Shown here: piece by piece, positions 8,026 to 17,555 of the stretch | Numbering within the stretch: the first letter of the stretch is position 1 | Layout of the letters: each line of letters starts with the position of its first letter | Source of the DNA: Aeromonas bivalvium | Lineage (GTDB): Bacteria; Pseudomonadota; Gammaproteobacteria; Enterobacterales; Aeromonadaceae | Assembly (NCBI RefSeq): GCF_000819765.1 | Contig: NZ_CDBT01000056.1 | Coordinates: 1 to 64,000 of the forward strand | Length of the DNA: 64,000 nt | Reading direction: 5' to 3' | Program-made: the position numbers and the translations under genes | The notes under the pieces: model-generated | The model's input: only the letters and a program-made list of their open reading frames with translations | Databases searched by the model: none | Told to the model about the DNA's origin: nothing

Positions 8026-8469
8026 ATGTCCAGAGAGAAGATCCCAGCCCTCTGGCTGGCGCTGATGGTGGCGGGCACCAGCCTGTCCGCCCTGGCCGCC
8101 GAGCCGATGACGGTTTACAAATCCCAGTATTGCGGCTGCTGCGAGCAGTGGGTCAAGCACATGCAGGACAATGGTTTCGAGCTCAAGGTGGTCAACACAG
8201 AGCAGCTCGAACCCATCAAGGTACAGCATGGCGTGACACCGCAACTGGCCTCCTGCCATACCGCCCTGGTGGACGGATATGTGGTGGAAGGCCACGTGCC
8301 CGCCGCCGACGTGCGGCGCATGCTGGAGCAGAAACCGGCCATCCGCGGGTTGACGATCCCGGGCATGCCCCAGAGCGCCCCCGGCATGGATATCCCGGGT
8401 CAAGCCTACCAGGTGCTGGCCATAGACGAGGCGGGTCAGACCGCGGTCTGGGCCAGCTACCCGGGCTGA
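8026..8469 (+). CDS. DUF411 periplasmic metal-binding protein
   Basis: This 147-aa protein carries a signal peptide (cleavage after LSALA, about residue 24). The mature part has the DUF411 hallmark YCGCCEQWVKHM (about 36-47), a conserved Cys in ASCHTA, a GHVPAADV segment and PGMPQSAPGMD, which resembles a methionine-rich metal site. DUF411 proteins such as CopG bind copper in the periplasm and occur in copper resistance clusters. No copper ATPase or oxidase is adjacent here. Confidence 0.85.
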   Translation: MSREKIPALWLALMVAGTSLSALAAEPMTVYKSQYCGCCEQWVKHMQDNGFELKVVNTEQLEPIKVQHGVTPQLASCHTALVDGYVVEGHVPAADVRRMLEQKPAIRGLTIPGMPQSAPGMDIPGQAYQVLAIDEAGQTAVWASYPG

Positions 8470-8549
8470 TCCCGGGGGAGACCGGGTGAGGATTTCCCCC
8501 ATGTGAGGCACACCTGAGTGAATCTTGCCTCATCCGGGCTCCCGATCAG

Positions 8550-8578
8550 GGCCGTTCTCGCCAGAGAGCGGCCTTTTT
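8550..8578 (+). terminator. Intrinsic terminator after the DUF411 gene
   Basis: A 10-bp stem (8550-8559 with 8564-8573) with a short loop is followed by TTTTT. It separates the copper-type pair from the protease gene. Confidence 0.75.
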
Positions 8579-8680
8579 CATGACCGCCCCTTGCAACCTG
8601 GCGTGACAAGGGGCAGATTGTTGACCGATCAAGGGGGCGACAGTTCCCCGGATAACCCCTTAAATCGCCAAGGATGCGAC

Positions 8681-10846
8681 ATGTTCAGCTTTTCCCGCTG
8701 CCTCCTGCTGCTGGCTGCGCTCGGCGCAGGCGCGGCTTCCCACGCCAATGATGAGTCCCTCATGCCCATGACAGATGTGTCGATGACAGATACCGCCCCC
8801 CAGCCGCCCAAGGCGGCCAAGCATCCCAAGAGCCTGAAGAAGCATGGGGATACCCGGGTCGACAACTATTACTGGCTGCGGGACGACGAACGCAAGAACC
8901 CCGAGGTGCTGGCCTATCTCGAGGCCGAGAATGCCTACACGGCGGCCCGGCTCGCCCCGAGCGCCCCGCTGCGGGCCCGGCTCTATCAGGAGATGGTGGC
9001 GCGCATTCCCCAGCAGGATGCCTCCGTCCCCTACGTCAAGAACGGCTATCGCTACCAGACCCGCTTCGAGCCGGGCAAGGAGTACGGCATCCATACCCGC
9101 CAGGCGGTGGCGGGCGAGCAGGTGCAGACCCTGCTCGACGGCAACCAGCGCGCCGAGGGGCATGACTTCTACGAGCTGGGCGCCCTGGAAGTGAGCCGGG
9201 ACAATCGCTGGCTGGCGGTGGCGGAGGATTACCTCTCCCGGCGTCAGTACCGGGTGCAGTTCCTGGATCTGCAAAGCGGCCAGTGGGCCGACGACACCCT
9301 GGAGAACACCTCGGGCAACATCGTCTGGGCCGCGGACAACAAGACCCTGTTCTACGTGCGCAAGCACCCGCAGACCCTGCTGCCCTATCAGGTCTACCGC
9401 CATGTGCTCGGCACGGATCCCGCCAGGGATCAGCTGGTCTATGAGGAGAAGGATGACACCTTCTACGTCGGCATCGGCGAGACCACCTCGGAAGATTTCA
9501 TCGTCATTTCCCTTTCCAGCACCACCTCGGACGAGGCCTGGCTCATCGATGCCGCCAATCCGCAGCAGGCGCCGCGGCTGTTCCTCAAGCGCCAGCCGGA
9601 TCACGAATACAGCCTGGATCATTATCGGGGCCGCTTCTATGTGCGCTCCAACAAGGACGGCAAGAACTTCGGCCTCTACGAGACCAGGGAGAGCCCGGTC
9701 GATCGCTGGCAGCCGGTGGTGGCGCCCCAGGCCGACGTGCTGCTGGAAGGCTATGCCCTGTTCAAGCAGTGGCTGGTGGTCGAGGAGCGCAGCCAGGGGC
9801 TGACCCGGCTGCGGCAGATCAACTGGCAGAGCGGCGAGCAGAAAGAGATTGCCTTCGACGACCCCGCCTATGTCACCGGCCTGGCCTACAACCCGGAGCC
9901 GGATACCGAGCTGTTGCGCTACGGCTACAGCTCCATGACCACGCCCACCTCCACCTTCGAGCTGAACATGGCCAGCGGCAAGCGTACCCTGCTCAAGCAG
10001 CAGGCGGTGGCAGGCTTCAAGGCGGAGCGCTACAAGAGCGAGCGACTCTGGGTCGAGGCCAGGGACGGGGTCAAGGTGCCCGTCTCCCTGGTCTATCGCC
10101 AGGATCTGTTCAAGGCGGGCAAGGCCCCCTTGCTGGTCTATGGCTACGGCTCCTATGGCGCCAGCATGGATCCCGACTTCAGCTCGGCGCGCCTCTCCCT
10201 GCTCGATCGCGGCTTCGTCTATGCCATCGCCCATGTGCGCGGCGGCGAGGAGCTGGGTCGCCAGTGGTACGAGGATGGCAAGCTGCTGCACAAGCAGAAC
10301 AGCTTCCATGACTTCATCGACGTGACCCAGGCCCTGGTAGCCCAGGGCTATGGCGCCCGGGATCAGGTCTATGCCATGGGGGGCAGCGCCGGCGGCCTGC
10401 TGATGGGGGCCGTCATCAATCAGGCCCCCGAGCTCTATCGCGGCGTGGTGGCCCAGGTGCCCTTCGTCGACGTGGTGACCACCATGCTCGACGAGTCCAT
10501 CCCCCTCACCACCGGGGAGTACGACGAGTGGGGCAACCCGAACAAGAAGGTCTATTACGACTACATGCTCGGCTACAGCCCCTATGACCAGGTCAAGGCC
10601 CAGGCTTACCCCAACCTGCTGGTCACCACGGGTCTGCACGACTCCCAGGTTCAGTACTGGGAGCCGGCCAAGTGGGTCGCCAAGCTGCGGGATCTGAAGA
10701 CGGATGACAACGAGCTGCTGCTCCACACCGACATGGAGGCGGGCCATGGCGGAAAATCCGGCCGCTTCAAGGCCTATGAGGATATCGCCCTGGAGTTCGC
10801 CTTCGTGCTGCAACTGGCCCAACCGGAGACGGCCGGGCAGGGCTGA
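8681..10846 (+). CDS. ptrB: Oligopeptidase B (protease II), exported form
   Basis: This 721-aa S9A serine peptidase has an N-terminal beta-propeller region and a C-terminal alpha/beta-hydrolase domain. The triad is visible: Ser569 in GGSAGG, Asp654 in GLHDSQV and His689 in AGHGG. It cleaves peptides after basic residues. ATG 8681 was chosen because AAGGA sits just upstream and a signal peptide follows ([20 protein letters not shown], cleavage near residue 22). The in-frame extension upstream runs through the terminator. E. coli PtrB lacks such a signal, so this copy probably acts in the periplasm. Confidence 0.88.
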   Translation: MFSFSRCLLLLAALGAGAASHANDESLMPMTDVSMTDTAPQPPKAAKHPKSLKKHGDTRVDNYYWLRDDERKNPEVLAYLEAENAYTAARLAPSAPLRARLYQEMVARIPQQDASVPYVKNGYRYQTRFEPGKEYGIHTRQAVAGEQVQTLLDGNQRAEGHDFYELGALEVSRDNRWLAVAEDYLSRRQYRVQFLDLQSGQWADDTLENTSGNIVWAADNKTLFYVRKHPQTLLPYQVYRHVLGTDPARDQLVYEEKDDTFYVGIGETTSEDFIVISLSSTTSDEAWLIDAANPQQAPRLFLKRQPDHEYSLDHYRGRFYVRSNKDGKNFGLYETRESPVDRWQPVVAPQADVLLEGYALFKQWLVVEERSQGLTRLRQINWQSGEQKEIAFDDPAYVTGLAYNPEPDTELLRYGYSSMTTPTSTFELNMASGKRTLLKQQAVAGFKAERYKSERLWVEARDGVKVPVSLVYRQDLFKAGKAPLLVYGYGSYGASMDPDFSSARLSLLDRGFVYAIAHVRGGEELGRQWYEDGKLLHKQNSFHDFIDVTQALVAQGYGARDQVYAMGGSAGGLLMGAVINQAPELYRGVVAQVPFVDVVTTMLDESIPLTTGEYDEWGNPNKKVYYDYMLGYSPYDQVKAQAYPNLLVTTGLHDSQVQYWEPAKWVAKLRDLKTDDNELLLHTDMEAGHGGKSGRFKAYEDIALEFAFVLQLAQPETAGQG

Positions 10847-11254
10847 ATGCCAGTCAGTCGCGGCCCGATCGGATCGGGCCGCACCATTTGTTAACGTTTA
10901 TGACTCATGAGAATCCCGCTTTCCCCGGCGAGGGGGAGAATAGGATGACTCATGTCATAAATTACGCTATTTCTATAGGCGTTTTTGCACTGCTGTTTGA
11001 TTTATGTTGACGGTGTGTGGTTAAAATCTGAGTGCGTTATTTTTGATTTGCTTGATAAATCAGGTAAATCTTCTTCGGTCGGCAGGATGCTGGCGTCTGG
11101 TCGCAGGACGAGTGACAACCTTGGTGCCGCCACCTCTGGTGGACACCATTTCCATATCGGAGTCGAGACGGACCAGCCTGGTGCTGAGGGCCGCCCCTTT
11201 GATTTCACCCGGGAGTCGGGTGATGTAAAAACCAATGAAAAAAGGATGGAAAAC
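10847..11254 (+). promoter_or_regulatory. Long 5' region of the TRAP operon
   Basis: This 408-bp gap begins with a G/C hairpin (10860-10868 with 10874-10882) that may end ptrB transcripts, though it lacks a T-run. The 10-mer ATGACTCATG then occurs twice, at 10900-10909 and 10945-10954, 45 bp apart, as a possible regulator site. A CCACC/GGTGG hairpin lies near 11130. No gene is supported; the open frame running into the transporter gene lacks a plausible start until 11246/11255. Confidence 0.4.
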
Positions 11255-12226
11255 ATGAAAGGATTATCCTTGGCGTGCGCCATGTCTGCCGTGCTGGCCG
11301 CTACCTCCTTCGGTGGTGCCGTGCAGGCGCAAGAGCGTTTCGTGACCATAGGCACCGGCGGTCAGACCGGCGTTTACTATGTCGCGGGTCAGTCAATCTG
11401 CCGTTTCCTCAACCGGGGTAGCGCCGATCACCAGATCAAGTGCAACGCGCCGGCCAGCGGTGGCGGCGTCGCCAACGTCAACGGTATCCGCAGCGGTGAG
11501 TTCAACTTCGGCATCATGCAGTCCGACCATCAGTTCAAGGCGATGAAAGGTCTGCCCCCCTTCCAGGCCGAGGGTGCCATGGATGATATCCGTGCCGTCT
11601 TCTCCCTGCAGAGCGAGGTGTTCACCATACTGGCTCGCCGCGATGCCAAGATCGCCGGCTTCGACGATCTGAAAGGCAAGCGCGTCAACATCGGCAACCC
11701 GGGCTCGGGCCAGCGCGACACCATGGAAGAGATCATGGCGGTCAAGGGCTGGGACAAGTCGGCGTTCAGCCTGGTCTCCGAACTGAAACCGGCCGAGCAG
11801 GCGTCCGCCCTCGGTGACAACAACATCGACGCCATGAGCTACTTCGTGGGCCACCCGAACGGTGCCATCCAGGAAGCGACCACCACCACGGACGCCGTGC
11901 TGGTGCCCGTGACCGGCACCGAGATCGACAAGCTGCTGGCCGAGAAGAGCTACTACACCAAGGCCGAGATCCCGGGTGGTCTCTACAAGGGCAACGACCA
12001 GCCGACCCCGTCCATCGGTGGCAAGGCCGTGCTCTCCACCAGTGCCAAGGCCGATCCGGAAGTGGTCTACCAGCTGGTGAAGTCGGTGTTCGACAACCTG
12101 GATCGCTTCAAGCGTCTGCACCCGGCCTTCGCGGATCTGAAAGAAGCCGACATGATCAAGGTCGGTCTCTCCGCTCCGCTGCATGAAGGCGCGGCCCGCT
12201 ACTATAAAGAGCGCGGCTGGCTGTAA
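11255..12226 (+). CDS. TAXI-family TRAP transporter solute-binding protein
   Basis: The 323-aa protein has a signal peptide (cleavage after VQA, about residue 22) followed by RFVTIGTGGQTGVYYVAGQS, the typical opening of TAXI solute receptors. The region around GKRVNIGNPGSGQRDTMEE is also family-typical. It captures a small carboxylate-like ligand in the periplasm and passes it to the fused permease encoded next. The start at 11255 follows AAAGGA; an in-frame ATG at 11246 would add three residues. The substrate cannot be read from sequence. Confidence 0.88.
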   Translation: MKGLSLACAMSAVLAATSFGGAVQAQERFVTIGTGGQTGVYYVAGQSICRFLNRGSADHQIKCNAPASGGGVANVNGIRSGEFNFGIMQSDHQFKAMKGLPPFQAEGAMDDIRAVFSLQSEVFTILARRDAKIAGFDDLKGKRVNIGNPGSGQRDTMEEIMAVKGWDKSAFSLVSELKPAEQASALGDNNIDAMSYFVGHPNGAIQEATTTTDAVLVPVTGTEIDKLLAEKSYYTKAEIPGGLYKGNDQPTPSIGGKAVLSTSAKADPEVVYQLVKSVFDNLDRFKRLHPAFADLKEADMIKVGLSAPLHEGAARYYKERGWL

Positions 12227-12262
12227 TCAGGGACCCTGCCGGGTCACGTTAGCGGTATCTCG

Positions 12263-12303
12263 ACACTCGTCAGCGCCTGGTCTCCCAGCGGGCTGGCGAG
12301 TGT
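12263..12303 (+). terminator. Intercistronic hairpin between TRAP receptor and permease
   Basis: Twelve bases at 12263-12274 pair with 12292-12303 (one G-T pair) and are followed by a T-rich TTGTTCTTGTTG. Such partial terminators often lower permease expression relative to the abundant binding protein. Confidence 0.5.
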
Positions 12304-12338
12304 TGTTCTTGTTGTAACCCTTGGCAAAAGTTCACCCT

Positions 12339-14891
12339 ATGCAAGACAAAGCACTCTCGACAGAAGAACTCATCGCACAGGACGTGGGGGCTCGCCTGCC
12401 CGTCGGCGCCATGGGCTGGATCATCACGGTACTGGCCCTCGGCTGGTCGCTGTTCCAGCTGTGGATTGCCTCCCCTCTGCCGTTTCTGGTCGGTTTTGGC
12501 GTCCTCAATGACACCGAAACCCGGGCCATTCACCTCACCTTCGCCCTGCTGCTGGCTTATCTGGTGTTTCCGGCCTTTCGCCGCTCGCCCAGGGACAGGG
12601 TGCCGGTTGCCGACATAGTCCTCGGCCTGGTCGCCGCCTGCGCCGCCTCCTACCTGTTCGTCATGTATCAGGATCTGGCCCAGCGCCCCGGCAACCTCAC
12701 CACCGCCGACCTGGTCACCGCCTGCATCGGCATTCCGCTGTTGCTGGAAGCCGCCCGTCGTGCCCTGGGCCCGGCCCTGGCCGTGATCGCCCTGATTTTC
12801 CTCATCTACAGCCTGGCGGGCCCCTGGATGCCGGGTCTGCTGGCCCATCGCGGGGTCAGTTTCACCGCCCTGGCCAATCACCAGTGGATCACCACCGAAG
12901 GGGTGTTCGGCATCGCCCTCGGGGTCTCCACCAGTTTCGTGTTCCTGTTCGTGCTGTTCGGTGCCCTGCTGGAGCGGGCCGGCGCCGGCCACTATTTCAT
13001 CCAGCTCGCCTTCAGCATGCTGGGTCACCTGCGTGGCGGTCCCGCCAAGGCGGCCGTGGTGGCCTCCGGCCTGACCGGCCTCATCTCCGGCTCCTCCATC
13101 GCCAACGTGGTCACCACGGGCACCTTCACCATCCCCATGATGAAGAAGGTCGGTTTCAGTTCGGAGAAGGCGGGGGCGGTCGAGGTGGCCTCCTCGGTCA
13201 ACGGCCAGATCATGCCTCCCGTGATGGGGGCCGCGGCCTTCCTGATGGTGGAGTACGTGGGCATCCCTTATGTGGAGATCATCAAGCACGCCTTCCTGCC
13301 GGCGGCCATCTCCTACATAGCCCTGCTCTACATAGTCCACCTGGAGGCGCTGAAACTCGGCATGCAGCCCATCGGCGGCCATGTGCCCAGGCCCTGGCTG
13401 CGTCGCCTGACCGGTTTCGCCTTCGGTGCCTTCCTCATCAGCGGCTTGTCGCTCGCGGTCTACTATGGCCTGGGCTGGCTCAAACCCGCCCTGGGCGACT
13501 ATGCCCTGGAGGGGATTGGTCTGCTGCTGGTGCTGGTCTATGTGGGTCTGCTCAAGATCGCCGCCAGCAACGAGCCGCTGCCGACGGAAGATCCGGACAA
13601 GCCGCTGACCGAGCTGCCAAAGACCCGCTCCGTGCTGCTCTCCGGTCTGCACTTCCTGCTGCCGGTGGTGGTGCTGGTGTGGTGCCTGATGATAGAGCGC
13701 CTCTCCCCCGGGCTGTCCGCCTTCTGGGGTACCGTCATGCTGGTGGTGATACTGCTCACCCAGCGGCCGCTGCTCAACTGGCTGCGCACCGATGGCAAGC
13801 ATGACTACGGTGCCTTCAGCGATGGCGTGGTGGACCTGAGGGAGGGACTGATCGCCGGTGCCCGCAACATGATCGGCATCGGCATCGCCACCGCCACCGC
13901 CGGCATCATAGTGGGCGCCGTCTCCCAGACCGGGGTGGGCCTGGTGCTGGCGGATCTGGTGGAGGTGCTCTCCATGGGCAACCTGCTGCTGATGCTGATG
14001 CTGACTGCCCTGCTGAGCCTGATCCTCGGCATGGGGCTGCCGACCACCGCCAACTACATAGTGGTCTCCAGCCTGCTGGCCCCCGTGGTGGTGACCCTCG
14101 GCCAGCAGAACGGCCTGATCGTCCCCCTCATCGCCGTCCACCTGTTCGTGTTCTACTTCGGCATCATGGCGGACGTGACCCCGCCGGTGGGGCTGGCGTC
14201 GTTCGCGGCGGCGGCCGTCTCCAAGGGCGACCCCATCAAGACCGGGATCACGGCGTTCTACTACAGCCTGCGTACCGCGGCACTGCCCTTCCTGTTCATC
14301 TTCAACACGGATCTGCTGCTGATCGACGTCGACTTCGCCCACGGGGTGCTGATCTTCGTTGTGGCGACCATCGCCATGCTGATCTTCGCGGCGGCGACCC
14401 AGGGCTTCTTCCTGGTGAAGAGCCGCTGGTACGAGAGCCTGGCCTTGCTGCTGGTGGCCTTCACCCTGTTCCGCCCCGGTTTCTGGATGGACATGGTGCA
14501 CAACCCCTACCGCGATACGCCGCCGGCCCAGCTGGCCCAGACGCTGGGGGACGTGGCGGCCGAGAGTACCCTGCGCCTGCGGGTGGCCGGGGAAGATGCG
14601 GTTGGCAAGCACAGGGAGTACAGCCTGCTGCTGGCGGTGCCTCAGGGGGCCACCGGCGAGGAACGCCTGGCGGCCCTGGGGCTGACCCTGTACGAGCAGG
14701 ATGGCAAGACGCTGATCGACAACGTGGCGTTCGGCAGCCCGGCGGCGGATGCCAACCTGCAGTTTGATCAGCAGATAGTTGCGGTGAGAGCCCCGACCGA
14801 CGGCTGGCGCAAGGAGCTGATGTGGCTGCCTGGCTTCCTGCTGTTCGGCCTGATCGTGTTGCTGCAACGCAGGCGGCAGCAGGCGCTCTGA
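12339..14891 (+). CDS. Fused TRAP transporter permease (DctQ-DctM type) with DUF3394 tail
   Basis: This is an 850-aa polytopic membrane protein. The N-terminal part (to about 200) corresponds to the small DctQ subunit and the following region to the large DctM subunit, with typical TRAP motifs such as GSSIANVVTTGTFTIPMMK and GMGLPTTANYIV. The last 180 residues (DUF3394) look like a PDZ-type periplasmic or cytoplasmic lobe between terminal helices. It imports the TAXI receptor's ligand using an ion gradient. ATG 12339 is preferred over an upstream in-frame TTG. Confidence 0.88.
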   Translation: MQDKALSTEELIAQDVGARLPVGAMGWIITVLALGWSLFQLWIASPLPFLVGFGVLNDTETRAIHLTFALLLAYLVFPAFRRSPRDRVPVADIVLGLVAACAASYLFVMYQDLAQRPGNLTTADLVTACIGIPLLLEAARRALGPALAVIALIFLIYSLAGPWMPGLLAHRGVSFTALANHQWITTEGVFGIALGVSTSFVFLFVLFGALLERAGAGHYFIQLAFSMLGHLRGGPAKAAVVASGLTGLISGSSIANVVTTGTFTIPMMKKVGFSSEKAGAVEVASSVNGQIMPPVMGAAAFLMVEYVGIPYVEIIKHAFLPAAISYIALLYIVHLEALKLGMQPIGGHVPRPWLRRLTGFAFGAFLISGLSLAVYYGLGWLKPALGDYALEGIGLLLVLVYVGLLKIAASNEPLPTEDPDKPLTELPKTRSVLLSGLHFLLPVVVLVWCLMIERLSPGLSAFWGTVMLVVILLTQRPLLNWLRTDGKHDYGAFSDGVVDLREGLIAGARNMIGIGIATATAGIIVGAVSQTGVGLVLADLVEVLSMGNLLLMLMLTALLSLILGMGLPTTANYIVVSSLLAPVVVTLGQQNGLIVPLIAVHLFVFYFGIMADVTPPVGLASFAAAAVSKGDPIKTGITAFYYSLRTAALPFLFIFNTDLLLIDVDFAHGVLIFVVATIAMLIFAAATQGFFLVKSRWYESLALLLVAFTLFRPGFWMDMVHNPYRDTPPAQLAQTLGDVAAESTLRLRVAGEDAVGKHREYSLLLAVPQGATGEERLAALGLTLYEQDGKTLIDNVAFGSPAADANLQFDQQIVAVRAPTDGWRKELMWLPGFLLFGLIVLLQRRRQQAL

Positions 14892-14914
14892 GCGCACTGC
14901 TCCATGGTCATGAC

Positions 14915-14938
14915 AACGGCGCTTCGGCGCCGTTTTTT
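14915..14938 (+). terminator. Intrinsic terminator of the TRAP operon
   Basis: AACGGCGC pairs with GCGCCGTT around a TTCG tetraloop (14915-14934) and is followed by a T-run. Confidence 0.9.
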
Positions 14939-14960
14939 ATGGCGGCCGGGGGAGGCGGGC

Positions 14961-14985
14961 AAAGAGAAGGCGCCCGCAGGCGCCT
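14961..14985 (-). terminator. Intrinsic terminator of the small minus-strand gene
   Basis: On the minus strand AGGCGCC (14985-14979) pairs with GGCGCCT (14974-14968) and is followed by TCTCTTT, just after the stop of the 50-aa gene. Confidence 0.6.
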
Positions 14986-15022
14986 CGTCGAATGCGTGTC
15001 CCGGCGGACCGGGCGGCAGGGT

Positions 15023-15175
15023 TCAGTCCTGCAACTCCTGGCGCTGTATCGCACTCAGGGTCTGTTGTTCGCTCAGACTCAGGCCGAGCTGCTCACAGGC
15101 TTGCTCGAAGCTGATGCCGAGGTGGCACATCATGATGTCGATGGCGGGCAGGTAGTTTTTCATTGGCTCTTCCAT
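15023..15175 (-). CDS. Small helical hypothetical protein (50 aa)
   Basis: The product (MEEPMKNYLPAIDIMMCHLG at the N terminus) looks fully helical and soluble, with one Cys pair region (MMCH and QACEQL). I do not recognise a family. It is supported as a gene by an excellent GGAGGA (15188-15183) seven bases before ATG 15175 and by its own terminator downstream. It is convergent with the TRAP operon. Confidence 0.6.
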   Translation of the reverse strand: MEEPMKNYLPAIDIMMCHLGISFEQACEQLGLSLSEQQTLSAIQRQELQD

Positions 15176-15357
15176 GGGTGTTCCTCCAGAAGCCCCCTTA
15201 TGCCCCATGGGGGTGGGGATGACAATTAGACTTTAGGCTTATCCTGCTCATTCGCGTCTCGCCCTCTGCCCCCGAGGGGGGGAATTTGCTACCCTAGCGC
15301 GGCGCTGGGCCTGAGGATCGCCGGGCCATTGTCTTTACGGGGAAGAGGTATTCCGGC

Positions 15358-15984
15358 ATGTGGTTGAGTGTGATGATCATCGCGTCTGCCTGGTGGCATA
15401 TCAAGGCCGCTTACGGCGCGGATCCCCGCCAGTTTTACCTGAGCAAGCCCCTGACCATGCTGCTGATCGTGGCCCTGGCGTTCGGCTATCACGGCGACGA
15501 CCACAACGGTTCCCATGCCTGGATCCTGCTCGGCCTCTGCCTCTCCCTGCTGGGGGACATCATGCTGATGCTGCCGGTCGACCGATTCCTGCAAGGGCTG
15601 GCGGCATTTCTTGTCGCACATCTGTGCTACATCGTCGGGCTGGCCCAGGGGCCCTTGGTGCTCAACCTGGTGGATGGCCTGCTGCTGATCCTGGTGGCCT
15701 GCGTCTACTTCGGGGTGCTGCGTCCGCATCTGGGGTCGATGCGCTGGCCCCTGCTCTGTTACACCCTGATGATGATAGCGCTGGTCTGGGTCGCCGCGGC
15801 GGCCTGGCGCGCCTCCCTCACCGCCGGCAGCGCCGCCGCCCTGGTGGGCGCCCTCCTGTTTCTCTGCTCCGATGCCTTGCTGGCCATCAACCGCTTCCGC
15901 CGCCCCTTCCCCCATGCCACCGCCTGGGTGATGAGCAGCTACTTCGCGGCGCAGTTTCTGATTGCCGCCTCCCTGGCGAGCTAG
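15358..15984 (+). CDS. YhhN-family lysoplasmalogenase-like membrane protein
   Basis: This 208-aa protein has about eight closely packed transmembrane helices. It shows the YhhN/TMEM86 signatures LLGDIMLML (about 62-70) and LFLCSDALLAI (about 168-178), whose acidic residues are conserved in the family. Relatives hydrolyse the vinyl-ether bond of lysoplasmalogens; the bacterial substrate is less certain. It is a single gene convergent with the efflux operon. Confidence 0.8.
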   Translation: MWLSVMIIASAWWHIKAAYGADPRQFYLSKPLTMLLIVALAFGYHGDDHNGSHAWILLGLCLSLLGDIMLMLPVDRFLQGLAAFLVAHLCYIVGLAQGPLVLNLVDGLLLILVACVYFGVLRPHLGSMRWPLLCYTLMMIALVWVAAAAWRASLTAGSAAALVGALLFLCSDALLAINRFRRPFPHATAWVMSSYFAAQFLIAASLAS

Positions 15985-15998
15985 ATGACCCTGCTGGG

Positions 15999-17555
15999 TC
16001 AATGGGCTTCCACGGGGGCAGCGTCTGCCGCCTGGGGGGCGGGGGATCTGAGGAACAGCACCAGGGCGCTGGCGACCAGCAAGAAGATCCCCATCACGTA
16101 GAACACTTGATTGTAGGCCATGATGGCGGCATCCCTCAGTATGGTGCCGCTCAGCACGGCGTTGGCCTGCTGCCTGGCGATGGCGGGGTCACTGCCCTGG
16201 GCCAGCATGCTGTTGGTCAGGTTCAGCAGGTAGGCCTGCCCCTCTATGCTGCTGGCCGCCAGGGTGCTGGCGATCTGGCTGGCATGGATGCGGGTATCGT
16301 TGTCGAGCAGGGTGGCGATGATGGCGATGCCGAAGGCCCCTCCCAGATTGCGCAGCACGTTGAGCAGGGTGGAGGAGGAGGGGATCTCCTCCTGGGTCAG
16401 GCTGGCGGTGGCGATCAGGGATAGGGGCACCATGACGAAGGGCTGTCCCAGGGCCCGCACAATCAGGGACTGGATCAGCTGGGGGCCGGCGTAGTCGGCG
16501 CTCATGTTGACGTTCATGAAGCAGCTCACCCCGAAGATGAGAAAGCCGAAGCTCACCAGGTAGCGGGGATCCACCTTGTGGACCAGCCGGGGTACCAGGG
16601 GCAGCACCAGCAGCTGGGGCAGCCCCATCCACATCAGCACCTCTCCTATCTCGAGGGCGTTGTAGTTGTGGATCTGGGTCATGTAGAGGGGCAGCACATA
16701 GATGGAGCCCATCAAGGCCATGCCGAGCACCAGATAGGCGAAGCAGGCCAGGGCGAAACGCGGGTTGTGCAGCAGCCGCAGGTTGACCAGGGGATGGCGC
16801 CTGAGCAGCTGGCTGATGACGAAGAACACCAGGGCCACCACCGAGATGAGGGTGAGCCGCACGATGAAGCTGGAGCCGAACCAGTCCTCCCTGTTGCCCT
16901 CTTCCAGTACCACCTCCAGCAGCCCCAGTCCCACCGCCATGGTGAGTATGCCCACCAGATCCACCTGGCGCATGATGGCCCAGTCCACCGGCTTCTTGTC
17001 CAGACCATGGGCCAGCATGGCCATCACCAGCAAACCGGGCGGCACGTTCAGGTAGAAGATGTAGTGCCAGGAGAGCTGTTCGGTGAGCCAGCCGCCCAGG
17101 GTCGGACCGATGGCGGGGGCGAAGGTGGCGCACAGGCCGAACAGCGCCATGCCGGTGGCCCGCTTGTGCAGGGGCAGCAGGCTGATGATGAGGGAGAAGG
17201 CCATGGGGATGAGGGCGCCGCCGGTGAAGCCCTGCATGGCGCGAAACACTATCATGCTGGTCAGGTTCCAGCTGAACGAGCAGAGCACGGAGGAGACGAT
17301 GAAGGCTCCCGTGGTCCACAGCAGGTAGCGGCGCACGCTCAGGCCCCGGCTGAGCCAGCCGCTCAGGGGGATGGCGATCATCTCCGCCACCAGATAGGAG
17401 GTGGAGATCCAGGAGCTCTCGCTCAGGGTGGCCGACAGGGCCCCCTGAATATCCTTCAGGGAGGCATTGGTGATCTGGATGTCCAGAATGGCCATGAAGG
17501 CGCCGATGAGCCCCCCCATGACGGCGATCCAGTTGCGACGCGGTATGGCTTCCAT
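15999..17555 (-). CDS. DHA2-family multidrug efflux MFS permease (EmrB-like)
   Basis: This 518-aa protein has 14 predicted transmembrane helices, as in the DrugH+ antiporter-2 family. Typical motifs are LDIQITNASL near residue 24-33, GWLSRGLSVRRYLL and GPTLGGWL in helix 5. It expels hydrophobic drugs with proton antiport, working with a periplasmic adaptor and an outer-membrane channel. Its ATG overlaps the stop of the adaptor gene (TGATG), so the two are co-translated. No TolC gene is adjacent. Confidence 0.88.
   Translation of the reverse strand: MEAIPRRNWIAVMGGLIGAFMAILDIQITNASLKDIQGALSATLSESSWISTSYLVAEMIAIPLSGWLSRGLSVRRYLLWTTGAFIVSSVLCSFSWNLTSMIVFRAMQGFTGGALIPMAFSLIISLLPLHKRATGMALFGLCATFAPAIGPTLGGWLTEQLSWHYIFYLNVPPGLLVMAMLAHGLDKKPVDWAIMRQVDLVGILTMAVGLGLLEVVLEEGNREDWFGSSFIVRLTLISVVALVFFVISQLLRRHPLVNLRLLHNPRFALACFAYLVLGMALMGSIYVLPLYMTQIHNYNALEIGEVLMWMGLPQLLVLPLVPRLVHKVDPRYLVSFGFLIFGVSCFMNVNMSADYAGPQLIQSLIVRALGQPFVMVPLSLIATASLTQEEIPSSSTLLNVLRNLGGAFGIAIIATLLDNDTRIHASQIASTLAASSIEGQAYLLNLTNSMLAQGSDPAIARQQANAVLSGTILRDAAIMAYNQVFYVMGIFLLVASALVLFLRSPAPQAADAAPVEAH

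Noticed and set aside
12270-14897. An 875-aa minus-strand open frame opposite the TRAP permease
   Set aside because: It is Gln/His/Gly-rich low-complexity sequence of the kind produced opposite GC-rich coding DNA, and the plus strand encodes a clear transporter.
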